Translations under genes and position numbers: made by a program
In this document: piece by piece, positions 7,209 to 15,390 of the stretch
Layout of the letters: the number at the start of each line of letters is the position of its first letter
Numbering within the stretch: the stretch's first letter is position 1
Notes under the pieces: model-generated
Told to the model about the DNA's origin: nothing
Databases searched by the model: none
Seen by the model: the letters and a program-made list of their open reading frames with translations, nothing else
DNA from: a virus
Length of the DNA stretch: 21,031 bases
Virus record (IMG/VR): IMGVR_UViG_3300023237_000094
Location: 1 to 21,031 of that record
Direction: 5' to 3' (one strand)

Positions 7209-7215
7209 TTTTCAA
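7187..7215 (-). promoter_or_regulatory. Candidate promoter for the 117-aa gene
   Basis: On the minus strand TTGAAA (7215-7210), a 17-bp spacer and TATGTA (7192-7187) precede ATG 7176. Transcription would start within a few bases of that ATG, giving a nearly leaderless message, in line with the lack of a ribosome-binding site. It shares its DNA with the opposite promoter at 7180-7208. Confidence 0.4.
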
Positions 7216-7233
7216 TAGAAAGAATAAATTATT

Positions 7234-8667
7234 ATGCATTATAAGTTTAAAAGCAAGCCTTTTGCACATCAATTAAAAGCGCTTGAAATGTCTTGGGATA
7301 AAAAAGTATTTGCCTATTTCATGGAAATGGGGACTGGTAAATCTAAGGTTCTTATTGATAATATTGCCATGCTTTACGATAAAGGTAAGATTAATGGAGC
7401 TCTTATTGTAGCTCCTAAAGGTGTTTATAAAACCTGGCATGATGAACAGATACCAGATCATATGCCAGAGCACATAGAAAAAGAAATGGTGTTATGGGAA
7501 TCGGGAGCAGGAAAAAAGAAAGAAGAAGAACTTAATAAATTATTTAAGTCTTCCGACGATCTTCATATTTTGATCATGAACGTGGAAGCATTGTCTACTA
7601 AAAAGGGAAAAATATTTGCAGCTAAATTTTTATCTTGCCATGCATCTATGATGGCAGTTGATGAATCTACTACTATTAAAAATCCTACGGCTATTAGAAC
7701 TAAAACTATTATTGATTTAGGTAAAGATGTTAAATACAAAAGAATTTTAACTGGATCACCGGTTACCAAATCCCCTTTAGATTTATTTACTCAATGTTAT
7801 TTTTTAGACCCATGGTTGTTAGATCAACAGTCCTACTATAGTTTTAAAACTAGATACGCCATCATGAGACAAATTAATGTTAGCGGAAGAATGATTCAAA
7901 TTGTTAGTGGCTATAGAAATTTAGGGGAACTATCCAATCAATTAAAACCATTTTCATTTAGATGTTTAAAAGATGATTGTTTAGATTTGCCAGCAAAAAC
8001 ATTTATGAAACGAATCATTCAATTGACCGATGAACAACAAAAAGTTTATGACCAAATGAAAAAACTTGCTCTTGCTGAACTCAATGGAAAATTAACCACT
8101 ACGGTAAATGCTATCACACAAATTATGCGATTACATCAAATTACATGTGGGCATTTCAAATCTGACGACGGAACTGTTCAAAAATTAAAAAACAATAGAT
8201 TAGATGAACTCATGGATGTGTTATCAGAAATGGAAGGAAAAGCAGTTATTTGGGCCCACTACCGTTATGACATTGAAGTAATTGTATCAGCCATTAAAAA
8301 AGAATATGGGGACAACACGGTAGTTACTTATTATGGAGATACGACTACGGACGACAGACAAAAAGCAATTAAGTCTATTCAAGATCCAGAGAGTCCTGTT
8401 CGTTTCGTTGTAGGTACTCCACAAACGGGGGGTTATGGAATTACCTTAACCGGCGCGTCTACCATGATTTATTATTCTAATGGATATGACTTAGAAAAAC
8501 GACAACAATCGGAAGCTAGAATAGATCGTATTGGTCAAACTAGAAATATGACTTACATTGATTTGATTGCAGAAAAAACTATAGATGAAAAAATAGTTAA
8601 AGCATTACGAGACAAAGTAAATATAGCCACCCAAGTTATGGGTGAGGAATTAAAGGAGTGGATATAA
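7234..8667 (+). CDS. SNF2-family (superfamily 2) helicase/ATPase
   Basis: A 477-aa SF2 ATPase of the SNF2/RapA-like type, the only plus-strand gene in the window. Near the N-terminus is a Q-like motif (FAHQLKAL, 10-17). Walker A is EMGTGKS at 31-37, and VAPKGVYKTW follows at 59-68. The Walker B position reads VDES (142-145), so DEST replaces DEAH. Motif III is LTGSP at 172-176. The C-terminal RecA-like domain carries AVIWAHYRYDIEVI, GGYGITLTGASTMIYYS and motif VI QSEARIDRIGQ at 425-435. Such enzymes translocate on double-stranded DNA. It is compact, with no extra domains, like phage versions that may help remodel DNA or displace bound proteins. Its ribosome-binding site is weak (AGAAAGA). Its stop lies inside an inverted repeat. 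Confidence 0.93.
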   Translation: MHYKFKSKPFAHQLKALEMSWDKKVFAYFMEMGTGKSKVLIDNIAMLYDKGKINGALIVAPKGVYKTWHDEQIPDHMPEHIEKEMVLWESGAGKKKEEELNKLFKSSDDLHILIMNVEALSTKKGKIFAAKFLSCHASMMAVDESTTIKNPTAIRTKTIIDLGKDVKYKRILTGSPVTKSPLDLFTQCYFLDPWLLDQQSYYSFKTRYAIMRQINVSGRMIQIVSGYRNLGELSNQLKPFSFRCLKDDCLDLPAKTFMKRIIQLTDEQQKVYDQMKKLALAELNGKLTTTVNAITQIMRLHQITCGHFKSDDGTVQKLKNNRLDELMDVLSEMEGKAVIWAHYRYDIEVIVSAIKKEYGDNTVVTYYGDTTTDDRQKAIKSIQDPESPVRFVVGTPQTGGYGITLTGASTMIYYSNGYDLEKRQQSEARIDRIGQTRNMTYIDLIAEKTIDEKIVKALRDKVNIATQVMGEELKEWI

Positions 8668-8674
8668 ATATCCA
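8659..8674. repeat. Inverted repeat spanning the helicase stop codon
   Basis: TGGATAT, AA, ATATCCA is a perfect 7-bp inverted repeat with a 2-nt spacer. Folded as RNA it would be a 6-bp AT-rich stem with loop TAAA, and the helicase stop codon TAA falls across the stem/loop junction. There is no T-tract, so it is at best a weak terminator. Confidence 0.4.
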
Positions 8675-8793
8675 TTCTTCAGAATTATAAGGTATCATTA
8701 ATTTATTATAGTTGTAATTAGCCATATATGGGAGGTACTGCCGTATTGTCAAGCGTCTATCTCGCATGTCTACGTTGAGATATGGAAGACTTT
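8668..8793. other. Convergent intergenic region between helicase and speD
   Basis: This gap lies where rightward helicase and leftward late transcription meet. TATCTC (8759-8764 region) and GAGATA (8776-8781) form a 6-bp stem with a 13-nt loop, with GTC and GAC available to extend it across a bulge; TTTTT follows at 8791-8795, so it may be a weak rightward terminator. On the minus strand TTGACA (8752-8747), 18 bp, TATATG (8728-8723) resembles a promoter that would read antisense into the helicase gene. A 43-codon minus-strand ORF (8636-8767) crosses it without a ribosome-binding site. None of these is secure. Confidence 0.4.
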
Positions 8794-9354
8794 TTAAAGA
8801 TATTTAGTTGGAATTTGTATATGACCCAATGTTTTTCCTTTGTTAGATCCCTCTTTGATAGTGTATCCAGATCCATCGGTATTGATGTCTACTTCTTTTC
8901 TATTATTAAATAATATTTTTTCTGCCTGTTCTTTTATTTTTTCATTATAATTTGATAATGGTTTAATGGTTCCACCACCAATATCTGTTAAGTTATTTTC
9001 TCTATCTAAAAATTTATAGTCTATTTTAATAACTTCAAAATCTTTTGTAATTTTTTTGCAAATAGTCTCAGGATCAAATGCCCCACAAGAATATACATCA
9101 AATTGCATTATTGCTGGAGATGGTTCATCCCAAACATGCATAACAATATGAGATGTTTCAATAATGGCTGCTCCCGTAATTCCACGATTACCTGGCACGT
9201 CATGATAAACAACATAAGGACCCATTAAAACTTTCATGTTAATAGATTTAATAAAATCTCCTAACCAATTAGTTAGGAATGCAACATCCATTGGGGGACT
9301 TACTGCTTCAGCGCGAATAATTAAATGTTTATGAACTAATACTTCGCCCGCCAT
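8794..9354 (-). CDS. speD: S-adenosylmethionine decarboxylase-like protein (SpeD family)
   Basis: A 186-aa relative of pyruvoyl-dependent AdoMet decarboxylase, which makes the aminopropyl donor for spermidine. The self-processing and active-site region is ETSHIVMHVWDE at 66-77. S68 would become the pyruvoyl group, H73 matches the processing histidine five residues later, and C90 in DVYSCG matches the catalytic cysteine. The residue before the serine is Thr67, where the family usually has Glu (AESHI). Two extra residues lie between the TWPE-like segment and the DxxxCG segment. About 50 residues after the core (IKEQAEKILFNN onward) exceed the usual length of short prokaryotic enzymes and are not recognised. 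GGAG sits 6 nt before ATG 9354. As a phage auxiliary gene it may alter host polyamines; relatives with amino-acid decarboxylase activity make the substrate uncertain. Confidence 0.85.
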   Translation of the reverse strand: MAGEVLVHKHLIIRAEAVSPPMDVAFLTNWLGDFIKSINMKVLMGPYVVYHDVPGNRGITGAAIIETSHIVMHVWDEPSPAIMQFDVYSCGAFDPETICKKITKDFEVIKIDYKFLDRENNLTDIGGGTIKPLSNYNEKIKEQAEKILFNNRKEVDINTDGSGYTIKEGSNKGKTLGHIQIPTKYL

Positions 9355-9365
9355 CTCGTTCTCCG

Positions 9366-9611
9366 TTAGTTGCCAGTAGATTTAAAAATTGCAAGAACTG
9401 CAGCCAATAATCCAGCTATCAAAATGTATAAAAGTTTGTTTATTTTACTTTCTGTACTTTCTACTTTTTTTTCTATTTTAGAAATAGAACAACCCATGTG
9501 TTTTAAATGATTTGTTTTAATAACGTTAATATCTTTTTTTAAACCTGTAACATGGCCATATAAAGCCACTAAGTGCTCTCCAGTTGTTTTTGGTGTTTTA
9601 CCGTTTGCCAT
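9366..9611 (-). CDS. Small coiled-coil protein with C-terminal membrane helix, XhlA/holin-like
   Basis: An 81-aa protein. Residues about 25-58 are a charged heptad-like helix (ISKIEKKVESTESKINK is part of it). They lead into one hydrophobic segment, LLYILIAGLLAAVLAIF (about 60-76), and a short polar tail. This order, coiled coil then single C-terminal transmembrane helix, is that of XhlA-type lysis-associated proteins and other small phage membrane proteins. Its place at the end of the late gene block fits a lysis or virion-membrane role. No endolysin or spanin is seen beside it, so the lysis idea is only inference. The ATG directly abuts the TAA of the preceding 1372-aa gene (TAAATG), with a poor Shine-Dalgarno, suggesting coupled translation. 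Confidence 0.8.
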   Translation of the reverse strand: MANGKTPKTTGEHLVALYGHVTGLKKDINVIKTNHLKHMGCSISKIEKKVESTESKINKLLYILIAGLLAAVLAIFKSTGN

Positions 9612-12600
9612 TTAACTTAATCCTCTGTGTTGCAGTCTAATTTGTTTCTCACTTTCACTTAATAAAGCATTCTCACTCGGCGTCAACCCTTGATTTAATT
9701 GTGACATCTGCGGCATCGGAGGGCTAATTATTTGAGGATTCGGCATAGGTTGCGGAGCTAAAGGTGGCACCTGAGTCACCTGCTGCTCGCTGCTAGCTCC
9801 TGGAAGCGAGCCTTGTCTATCGTCAAACATCCAGTCTTTAGGATTAATATAATCATAGAAATCTGCTCCTAGAGGTATATCTTTCATTGCGTTTCTCAAC
9901 TCTCTAACAACGTCTTTGGTAGCATCATCGTAGGGCTCATCAAATGTTAAGTTATCAAAATTATCCTCTAATTTTTGGTACTGTTCTTTGTATTTTTTTT
10001 GAATAGGTTTAGATATTTCAAATGGATAAAAATACCCTCGTGAAATTTTATTAAAAGCGTTACGTTCTTGTCTTTCATCAAACTGTTTACGCATACTTTC
10101 CGCGGACATATCCAAGGTATAACCGGCTTCAATTTCATTAGCCATTTTATCCATGACTTTATATCTCTGTGCGTTAGCTACGATATACCTTTGAATAATA
10201 TCGTTGCTAGAAATTTCACCACCTTTTAAAGTATCACTAGTTAGTAATCCTCTTGTATTTCTAATTCCTTTTTTAAATTCATAGATTTTAAATTCAATGT
10301 TTTTTTCAGGTTCTACCTTCATAGCTCTAAGCCCATACATTCCAGCAAGTTCATCATACACATTAAATTTTTGACCACGTATATTTGGCTTGTTTTGTAA
10401 AGATAAAATTAAACGTTCCATTTGTTGATAGGAAAGAGGAGCTGTATTTTTAAGTGTATAATTTAAAGCTTTTGAAAATTTTTCTCCATCAGGAGCCTCC
10501 GGATTCCATAAATTATTTCCTTCTGAAGTCTGTCCGTTTCTTGCATATAAACTAAGCATAGTTTCATACCAAATGGATGGTTCAAAATAAGGAGCTATAA
10601 ATCGTTTAAATCCTTGAGCTAATCCATCAAATACACTTACCTTTAAAGGCGTTCCCGGTTTAAAAGTTCTATCTTGTGCAGTTTGAGCAATTACAGCTTG
10701 AATAGGATTAGTAACGGTATCATAGACAAAAGCTCCACTGGCATCTATGTACTTCCAAGTTCCATCCTCGTCTCTAGTAATAAACAAACTAGTTCCTTTC
10801 GCATAGGGTGCTAACGATAAAGTTCTAATAGCAGATTCTACTTCTTCGGTTCCTCCATATAACCCTCGTAAGATATAGTTTGTTGCAGGAATTATTCCAC
10901 CCACCGTTGCTCCAAAAGATATTAATCTTTTTTTACCTACATAGGAAAGAACAGGGTCTGCACTTTCTTTTAGTCCCAAAGAATAAATATTTCCGGCAGT
11001 TCTAGTTACTTCTGCAGGAAACGACACAAAGTTACTAAAAGGAGTTTTTCTCATGTTTTTAACAAAATCACCTACTCTAGAATAATTAGGCACCGTGTCC
11101 CTTACAATTTTAGTAGCCATTCTAAGAAGTTCTAATTCAGTTGGCATTTTAGCTATAGTTCCTTTTTTGAATGCAGCTTTATAAGCGTTGGTGTATGTGT
11201 CGTTTTCTTGTAGTACGTTAAACACTTTCCAAAAATCATCTTCCGCAACATATAGATCTGCCGCTATCTTATAGGTTTTTTTTATTCCTTTTCCAAACGA
11301 ACCAAAAAATTTCATAAATATATCTCCACCTTTACCCATGTCATCTAACATTCCGGCAATTTCACTAGCGTTCATACTGGAACTAACTACATTTTCATCC
11401 AATAAAAATTTGTATAACCTTTGATCTTTAGGAGTGTTTCTGTATAGTAATTGAGGTTGTATTGTATTCCATGCTTTTTTGAAACTCCTTAAGCTAGTTA
11501 TTGGGTTCTTTGTCAAATTTCCGGTACCTGAAGCAAATAAAGAAGAAGTTAAAAAGTTACGAGTATGGGCAAAAGGTCCTAAAATAGTTTTAGATATTTG
11601 AGTTAATCCTTTTGGAATTAAAATTAAATGTTGATAAACTATGTTTTTAGCAACATTATCCATTAATAAATTTTCTGTAAATTTCAATGCGTCGTCATAT
11701 TCGGTTGTAGTAAATCTTCCGTTTATTGGATTAGCCCAAACGTCTTCTTGTAAAGAAGATTGAATTTTTAAACCTGGATCTTCAATAACTATTTTAGTAG
11801 GAAAAGCTTTTTCCGCTTCTATTCTAGTAGGATAAGCAATACCGCGTTCCCCTCGCTTAACCAAGTCATCACTAGTCTTTAACATACTTTGATAAAATTC
11901 ATCTTTGGCAGTTAAGGTTCCTAAGTCTTGCATAGTATTAACTATAGTACTTCTTAAATCTCTTTTTTGACCAAACAGTCTTTGTAGTTGTCTTAAGTCT
12001 GCTTCTGTTTTTACAAAATCAGTAGGTTTAAATCTACCTCCTATAATATTATCTGCTATGTTTACTAATTGAGACTGTTTGTCATCTAAAACACTTAATC
12101 TACTAACGATAAATTCAGGAGTTTTAGTTAATGGATTTAGTTTTACGTTTTTAACTATGTTATTAGCCACAATAGTTAATTCAACATCATCTAATTTGAC
12201 TCCGTTTTCAAGTCCATACCGTTTAAACATATTTTTTAATTGATCCATTGCTTCTGCCGTAGGTTTATACCTTTGAAAAGGAAGAATGCTGTCGTCTGTA
12301 AATATTTTATATTCAGACGTAAAAATATTTCTCATACGTTCCGACATAATTTCGCCAAATTTATTGCTTGCTGTAGTAATATTTCCGCCATTTAACAACG
12401 TATTTTTAAAAACATTAAATTGATTTCTAGCTTTCATCATTTCTCCTACTAAAGAATTGACTTGATTACCGTTTAAACCAATTTCTTTTGCAAATTCTGT
12501 GAATTGATCTAATTTTTTTGCAGGAAAAGATGTAAACACTAACTTACCGTTTTTAACTATGTCGTCTCCAGAAGTTAATAATTCATCTAACCTTCCTACT

Positions 12601-13730
12601 AATCTTTTTATTTCAAGAGTTCCTTTTCCAATTTTAGCTTCTTTTGCAATGTTAAATAGAGTTTTATCAATATCTACGATTAAGTCTTTAGCCGTCACTT
12701 GACTGGATGTAATTTTTCCTTCTACTCTTTTTAATCCTTCGTACAATTCGGATGATTTACCACCTCGTGCTCTAAAAGGAGCACCTATATATTTATCCAC
12801 TAATTGATCTATTTCGCTATTACTAAAGGCCATATCTTTCCCTCTAGTAGACAATGCTTGTGCTATTTTTCCCACCCCATACATAATGGGTACACTAATC
12901 ATAGTGTCCTCCACCCCTATTCTAAATCGATTGGCTAATTTTCTTATAGCATCATCTTTAGCTCCTGGTTTAATTTGTCTATCTAATTTAGTGGGTCCAC
13001 CAAATTTATCTCCCCAGGATCCAATAGTTTCAATATCGGTTACCATCGCAGTTCCGGCACCACCGCCAATAGCCACTGCAGAAAATTTTTGTTTTCCGCT
13101 TAACTGATTCCATTGATTTGCTTTTAATTGAGCTTTAAGAATATTTTTATTAGGAGTTATTAATTTATCTGCTTTAGCTGCATTAATATAAGCATTGGAA
13201 ACTTGTTTTGCTTTGAGTCCTGCTTTAATTACACCGGATGCGCCCATTCTCGCTGCCCCATATAATTGAGTAAACATTTCGGTAAGTGCACCTACAGCAG
13301 TATCTCTGGCTGCTTCTTCTGCGACTCCTGTTAACTTACCTAATACAGAGTCCTTAAAAGTTTTTTCTAATTTAGCAGCGTAACCTTCACTTAATTTAAT
13401 ATTATCTTCTTTCAATGCATCCGCTATCTCTGCAGTTAAAGATACAAATCCATAGGGAATTTTTACTAAACCACTTAAAAGTGCTCCTGTTACACTAGTA
13501 AGTACATTAATATCCTGACTTCTTTCTGCAGTACCTGCTGCAATGATTTCATCTAATGTTCTTAAATCTGCGTACTCTTCTCCTTTAATTTCTGGGGGAC
13601 GTCCTCTAAATTTTGGACCAATCCATTTTCTAGGTTGGCTATAAGTAGTGCCTTCTTGATCCGTTTGAATGGTTTCAACTATATCTCCGAACTCATCGAA
13701 GGTGGGTAGGTCTTCTCTTTCGTCAGCCAT
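9612..13730 (-). CDS. Giant virion-associated protein, probable DNA-ejection protein
   Basis: A 1372-aa protein, the largest gene here, with no catalytic motif that I can identify. It starts with an acidic, disordered-looking tail (about 1-70). A hydrophobic stretch (INVLTSVTGALLSGLVKI, 74-91) follows, then long mostly helical, Lys-rich regions. A Gly/Ala segment (AVAIGGGAGTAMV, about 218-230) and another near residue 960 (FGATVGGIIPATNYIL) could touch membranes. The region around FSNFVSFPAEVTRTAGNIYS resembles, from memory, large phage internal or polyvalent-type proteins. The final 55 or so residues are Pro/Gln/Met-rich and end LSESEKQIRLQHRGLS. Size, helical character and position in the late block fit an internal virion/ejection protein. 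TAAGGAGG sits 4 nt before ATG 13730 and overlaps the preceding stop, a very strong ribosome-binding site. Confidence 0.8.
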   Translation of the reverse strand: MADEREDLPTFDEFGDIVETIQTDQEGTTYSQPRKWIGPKFRGRPPEIKGEEYADLRTLDEIIAAGTAERSQDINVLTSVTGALLSGLVKIPYGFVSLTAEIADALKEDNIKLSEGYAAKLEKTFKDSVLGKLTGVAEEAARDTAVGALTEMFTQLYGAARMGASGVIKAGLKAKQVSNAYINAAKADKLITPNKNILKAQLKANQWNQLSGKQKFSAVAIGGGAGTAMVTDIETIGSWGDKFGGPTKLDRQIKPGAKDDAIRKLANRFRIGVEDTMISVPIMYGVGKIAQALSTRGKDMAFSNSEIDQLVDKYIGAPFRARGGKSSELYEGLKRVEGKITSSQVTAKDLIVDIDKTLFNIAKEAKIGKGTLEIKRLVGRLDELLTSGDDIVKNGKLVFTSFPAKKLDQFTEFAKEIGLNGNQVNSLVGEMMKARNQFNVFKNTLLNGGNITTASNKFGEIMSERMRNIFTSEYKIFTDDSILPFQRYKPTAEAMDQLKNMFKRYGLENGVKLDDVELTIVANNIVKNVKLNPLTKTPEFIVSRLSVLDDKQSQLVNIADNIIGGRFKPTDFVKTEADLRQLQRLFGQKRDLRSTIVNTMQDLGTLTAKDEFYQSMLKTSDDLVKRGERGIAYPTRIEAEKAFPTKIVIEDPGLKIQSSLQEDVWANPINGRFTTTEYDDALKFTENLLMDNVAKNIVYQHLILIPKGLTQISKTILGPFAHTRNFLTSSLFASGTGNLTKNPITSLRSFKKAWNTIQPQLLYRNTPKDQRLYKFLLDENVVSSSMNASEIAGMLDDMGKGGDIFMKFFGSFGKGIKKTYKIAADLYVAEDDFWKVFNVLQENDTYTNAYKAAFKKGTIAKMPTELELLRMATKIVRDTVPNYSRVGDFVKNMRKTPFSNFVSFPAEVTRTAGNIYSLGLKESADPVLSYVGKKRLISFGATVGGIIPATNYILRGLYGGTEEVESAIRTLSLAPYAKGTSLFITRDEDGTWKYIDASGAFVYDTVTNPIQAVIAQTAQDRTFKPGTPLKVSVFDGLAQGFKRFIAPYFEPSIWYETMLSLYARNGQTSEGNNLWNPEAPDGEKFSKALNYTLKNTAPLSYQQMERLILSLQNKPNIRGQKFNVYDELAGMYGLRAMKVEPEKNIEFKIYEFKKGIRNTRGLLTSDTLKGGEISSNDIIQRYIVANAQRYKVMDKMANEIEAGYTLDMSAESMRKQFDERQERNAFNKISRGYFYPFEISKPIQKKYKEQYQKLEDNFDNLTFDEPYDDATKDVVRELRNAMKDIPLGADFYDYINPKDWMFDDRQGSLPGASSEQQVTQVPPLAPQPMPNPQIISPPMPQMSQLNQGLTPSENALLSESEKQIRLQHRGLS

Positions 13731-13739
13731 GGGACCTCC

Positions 13740-14543
13740 TTATTGGAATAAACTAGTAATAGGCGGGCTTACCGGTTTAAATGTATTATTATCTATATAT
13801 AAATAAATTATATTATCACTTGGATTAAAATAAGTTTTTCCTACTTTGTATGGTGAGGTAGTTTTTCCATTAATTGATCTAGGTGGTGGTGATACTAAGA
13901 AACCGTCTTTACTTTTTTCAAAATTTTTAGTCCTTAGAAAATCAATATCTGGATCTATGTTTTCAACTACTTGTTTTATTTCTTTACTAAGATTATCTAA
14001 TTTTCTGTCTTTAATATAATTTAATTTAGATACATTTTTAGCTTGAGAAAAAGTAATTTCATCTTTGTATTCATTTTTTAATTTTTGAGCTAAGGCATTA
14101 ATCTCATCAATAGGTGTTTTTCCTTTTTGATATGGATTATACCCTGTATTTTTATCTTGTGCTAATCTCTGAGCAAAAGCTTGTTGAAGACCAAATAATT
14201 TTAATTGTTTTTTTTCTGCATCTTGTTTATCTAATCCTGCGTATAAATTCTCAACTGGTTTTTTAGCCGACTGTGAAGCGGTAGAAAGAAATCCTTTAAG
14301 TCCCCCACCACCGGTAGGTCTTCTACTCATAACATCCAATCCGAAATCTATTAAAAATTTAGAAGATGGATCGTAAGAAGATTGACTAGGTTCCATTATT
14401 TTCTGCGCAATTCCAGCGTACTCTTCTGCATTTCTTGCCAAATCCCCTTCTGCATATTTTCCTCTAGGAACTGCCATACTAACAATACCTTCGTTAGTAG
14501 GTCCACCTTTTCTGAACATAGGTCTTTTTAAAATTTTAGACAT
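13740..14543 (-). CDS. Structural-block protein with N-terminal RPMFRKGG motif
   Basis: A 267-aa protein of unknown function. It opens with a short basic motif, LKRPMFRKGGPTNEGIVSM (5-23), followed by RGKYAEGD. I recall this kind of opening (MFRxGG, then GI.S) at the start of several virion-block proteins in marine phages. A Gly-rich hinge (RRPTGGGGLKGFLST, about 74-88) and a helical, Lys/Gln-rich middle follow, and the end is beta-prone. There is no signal peptide or membrane helix. The start at 14543 has AGGA about 6 nt upstream. It lies between the Gln-rich protein and the giant protein, so a virion or assembly role is likely but not shown. Confidence 0.8.
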   Translation of the reverse strand: MSKILKRPMFRKGGPTNEGIVSMAVPRGKYAEGDLARNAEEYAGIAQKIMEPSQSSYDPSSKFLIDFGLDVMSRRPTGGGGLKGFLSTASQSAKKPVENLYAGLDKQDAEKKQLKLFGLQQAFAQRLAQDKNTGYNPYQKGKTPIDEINALAQKLKNEYKDEITFSQAKNVSKLNYIKDRKLDNLSKEIKQVVENIDPDIDFLRTKNFEKSKDGFLVSPPPRSINGKTTSPYKVGKTYFNPSDNIIYLYIDNNTFKPVSPPITSLFQ

Positions 14544-14556
14544 TATTTTCCTGTAC

Positions 14557-15390
14557 CTATCCTATCTTAAAAACATTTCCTGAAGAAGGATTAAACGCTT
14601 TGTAAATTCCAGCTAATGTTGAAGCAGCCCCCAATCCAGTCTGCAAGGCAGTTGGAGATGGAGTTTGTTGCATTTCAGTTCGTCCTGGGTATCCAGCAAT
14701 TAAACCAGTAACACCCGCACCATAAGCGTTAGCAGCTTGTAAAGGTTGATAACCTTGTTGATACGCTAGTTGTTGATCTGCAGTTAATCCTGCTTGAGTT
14801 TGAGCTTGTTGTTGTGCTCCTAATGTAGAAAGACCTGCCATTTGTTGGCCTAATAATTGTTGATTTTGTTGACCTAAATTTATTTGATTTGCAAATTGGT
14901 TTTGTGCCATGTTTTGAGCTTGACCATAACCTTGGTTTAATAAATTAGCTTGAAGAGCAGCTCTATTCATATCACTGTTTGATTGGTATTCAGCTGCTTG
15001 AACTTGTCCTCTTCCTTGACCAAATGCTCCTTGAGCAACTTGATTAGCTGCCATGGGTTGAGCTCCAATTTGAGCTTGACGATCAAATTGAGATAAAGTG
15101 GTATCCATCACATCTTGTTGATAAGGGGACATGTATTGTTGATAAGCTGTAGGTCCTAAATTTTGTTCCGCCGCTTGTAAATAAGGTTGATATCCTCCAA
15201 GTCCTGAAGCTAATCCTTCCGCTTGTCCTTGTAATTGACTCTGTCCAGCAACAAATTGATTGCCGTATAGTTTAGACATGTCTAAACCTTTAATGCCTCC
15301 TACTGCACTAGATAGATCCCCTAAATAAGTTTCACCGGCTGCTTTTATAAAATCTGCTGGTAGTATCTGAGTTTGTTGTAATTCGGCCAT
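14557..15390 (-). CDS. Gln/Ala/Gly-rich structural-block protein
   Basis: A 277-aa, strongly biased protein. Residues about 45-220 are rich in Gln, Ala and Gly, with few charged residues and repeated short units such as LGQQNQQLLGQQMAGL and QAGLTADQQLAYQQGY. They probably form long amphipathic helices. The segment YQQYMSPYQQDVMDTTLSQF (about 83-102) is the most distinctive. A short, hydrophobic Gly/Ala region near the end (LGAASTLAGIYKAF) could be membrane-active. The composition resembles internal virion or DNA-transfer proteins of podoviruses, but I cannot name a family. ATG 15390 shares one base with the TAA of the upstream gene (TAATG), and GGAGG lies 9 nt upstream. Confidence 0.82.
   Translation of the reverse strand: MAELQQTQILPADFIKAAGETYLGDLSSAVGGIKGLDMSKLYGNQFVAGQSQLQGQAEGLASGLGGYQPYLQAAEQNLGPTAYQQYMSPYQQDVMDTTLSQFDRQAQIGAQPMAANQVAQGAFGQGRGQVQAAEYQSNSDMNRAALQANLLNQGYGQAQNMAQNQFANQINLGQQNQQLLGQQMAGLSTLGAQQQAQTQAGLTADQQLAYQQGYQPLQAANAYGAGVTGLIAGYPGRTEMQQTPSPTALQTGLGAASTLAGIYKAFNPSSGNVFKIG

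Noticed and set aside
8720-8795. tRNA or structured RNA in the convergent gap
   Set aside because: I tried a cloverleaf on both strands; no T-loop consensus or 7-bp acceptor stem could be found.
8794-9354. Host gene contamination as the origin of speD
   Set aside because: It is flanked by phage genes with operon-like spacing, and SpeD relatives are known in phages.
12886-13107. Plus-strand ORF of 73 codons in the giant gene
   Set aside because: Antisense to a continuous 1372-codon frame; Pro/Ala-rich shadow.
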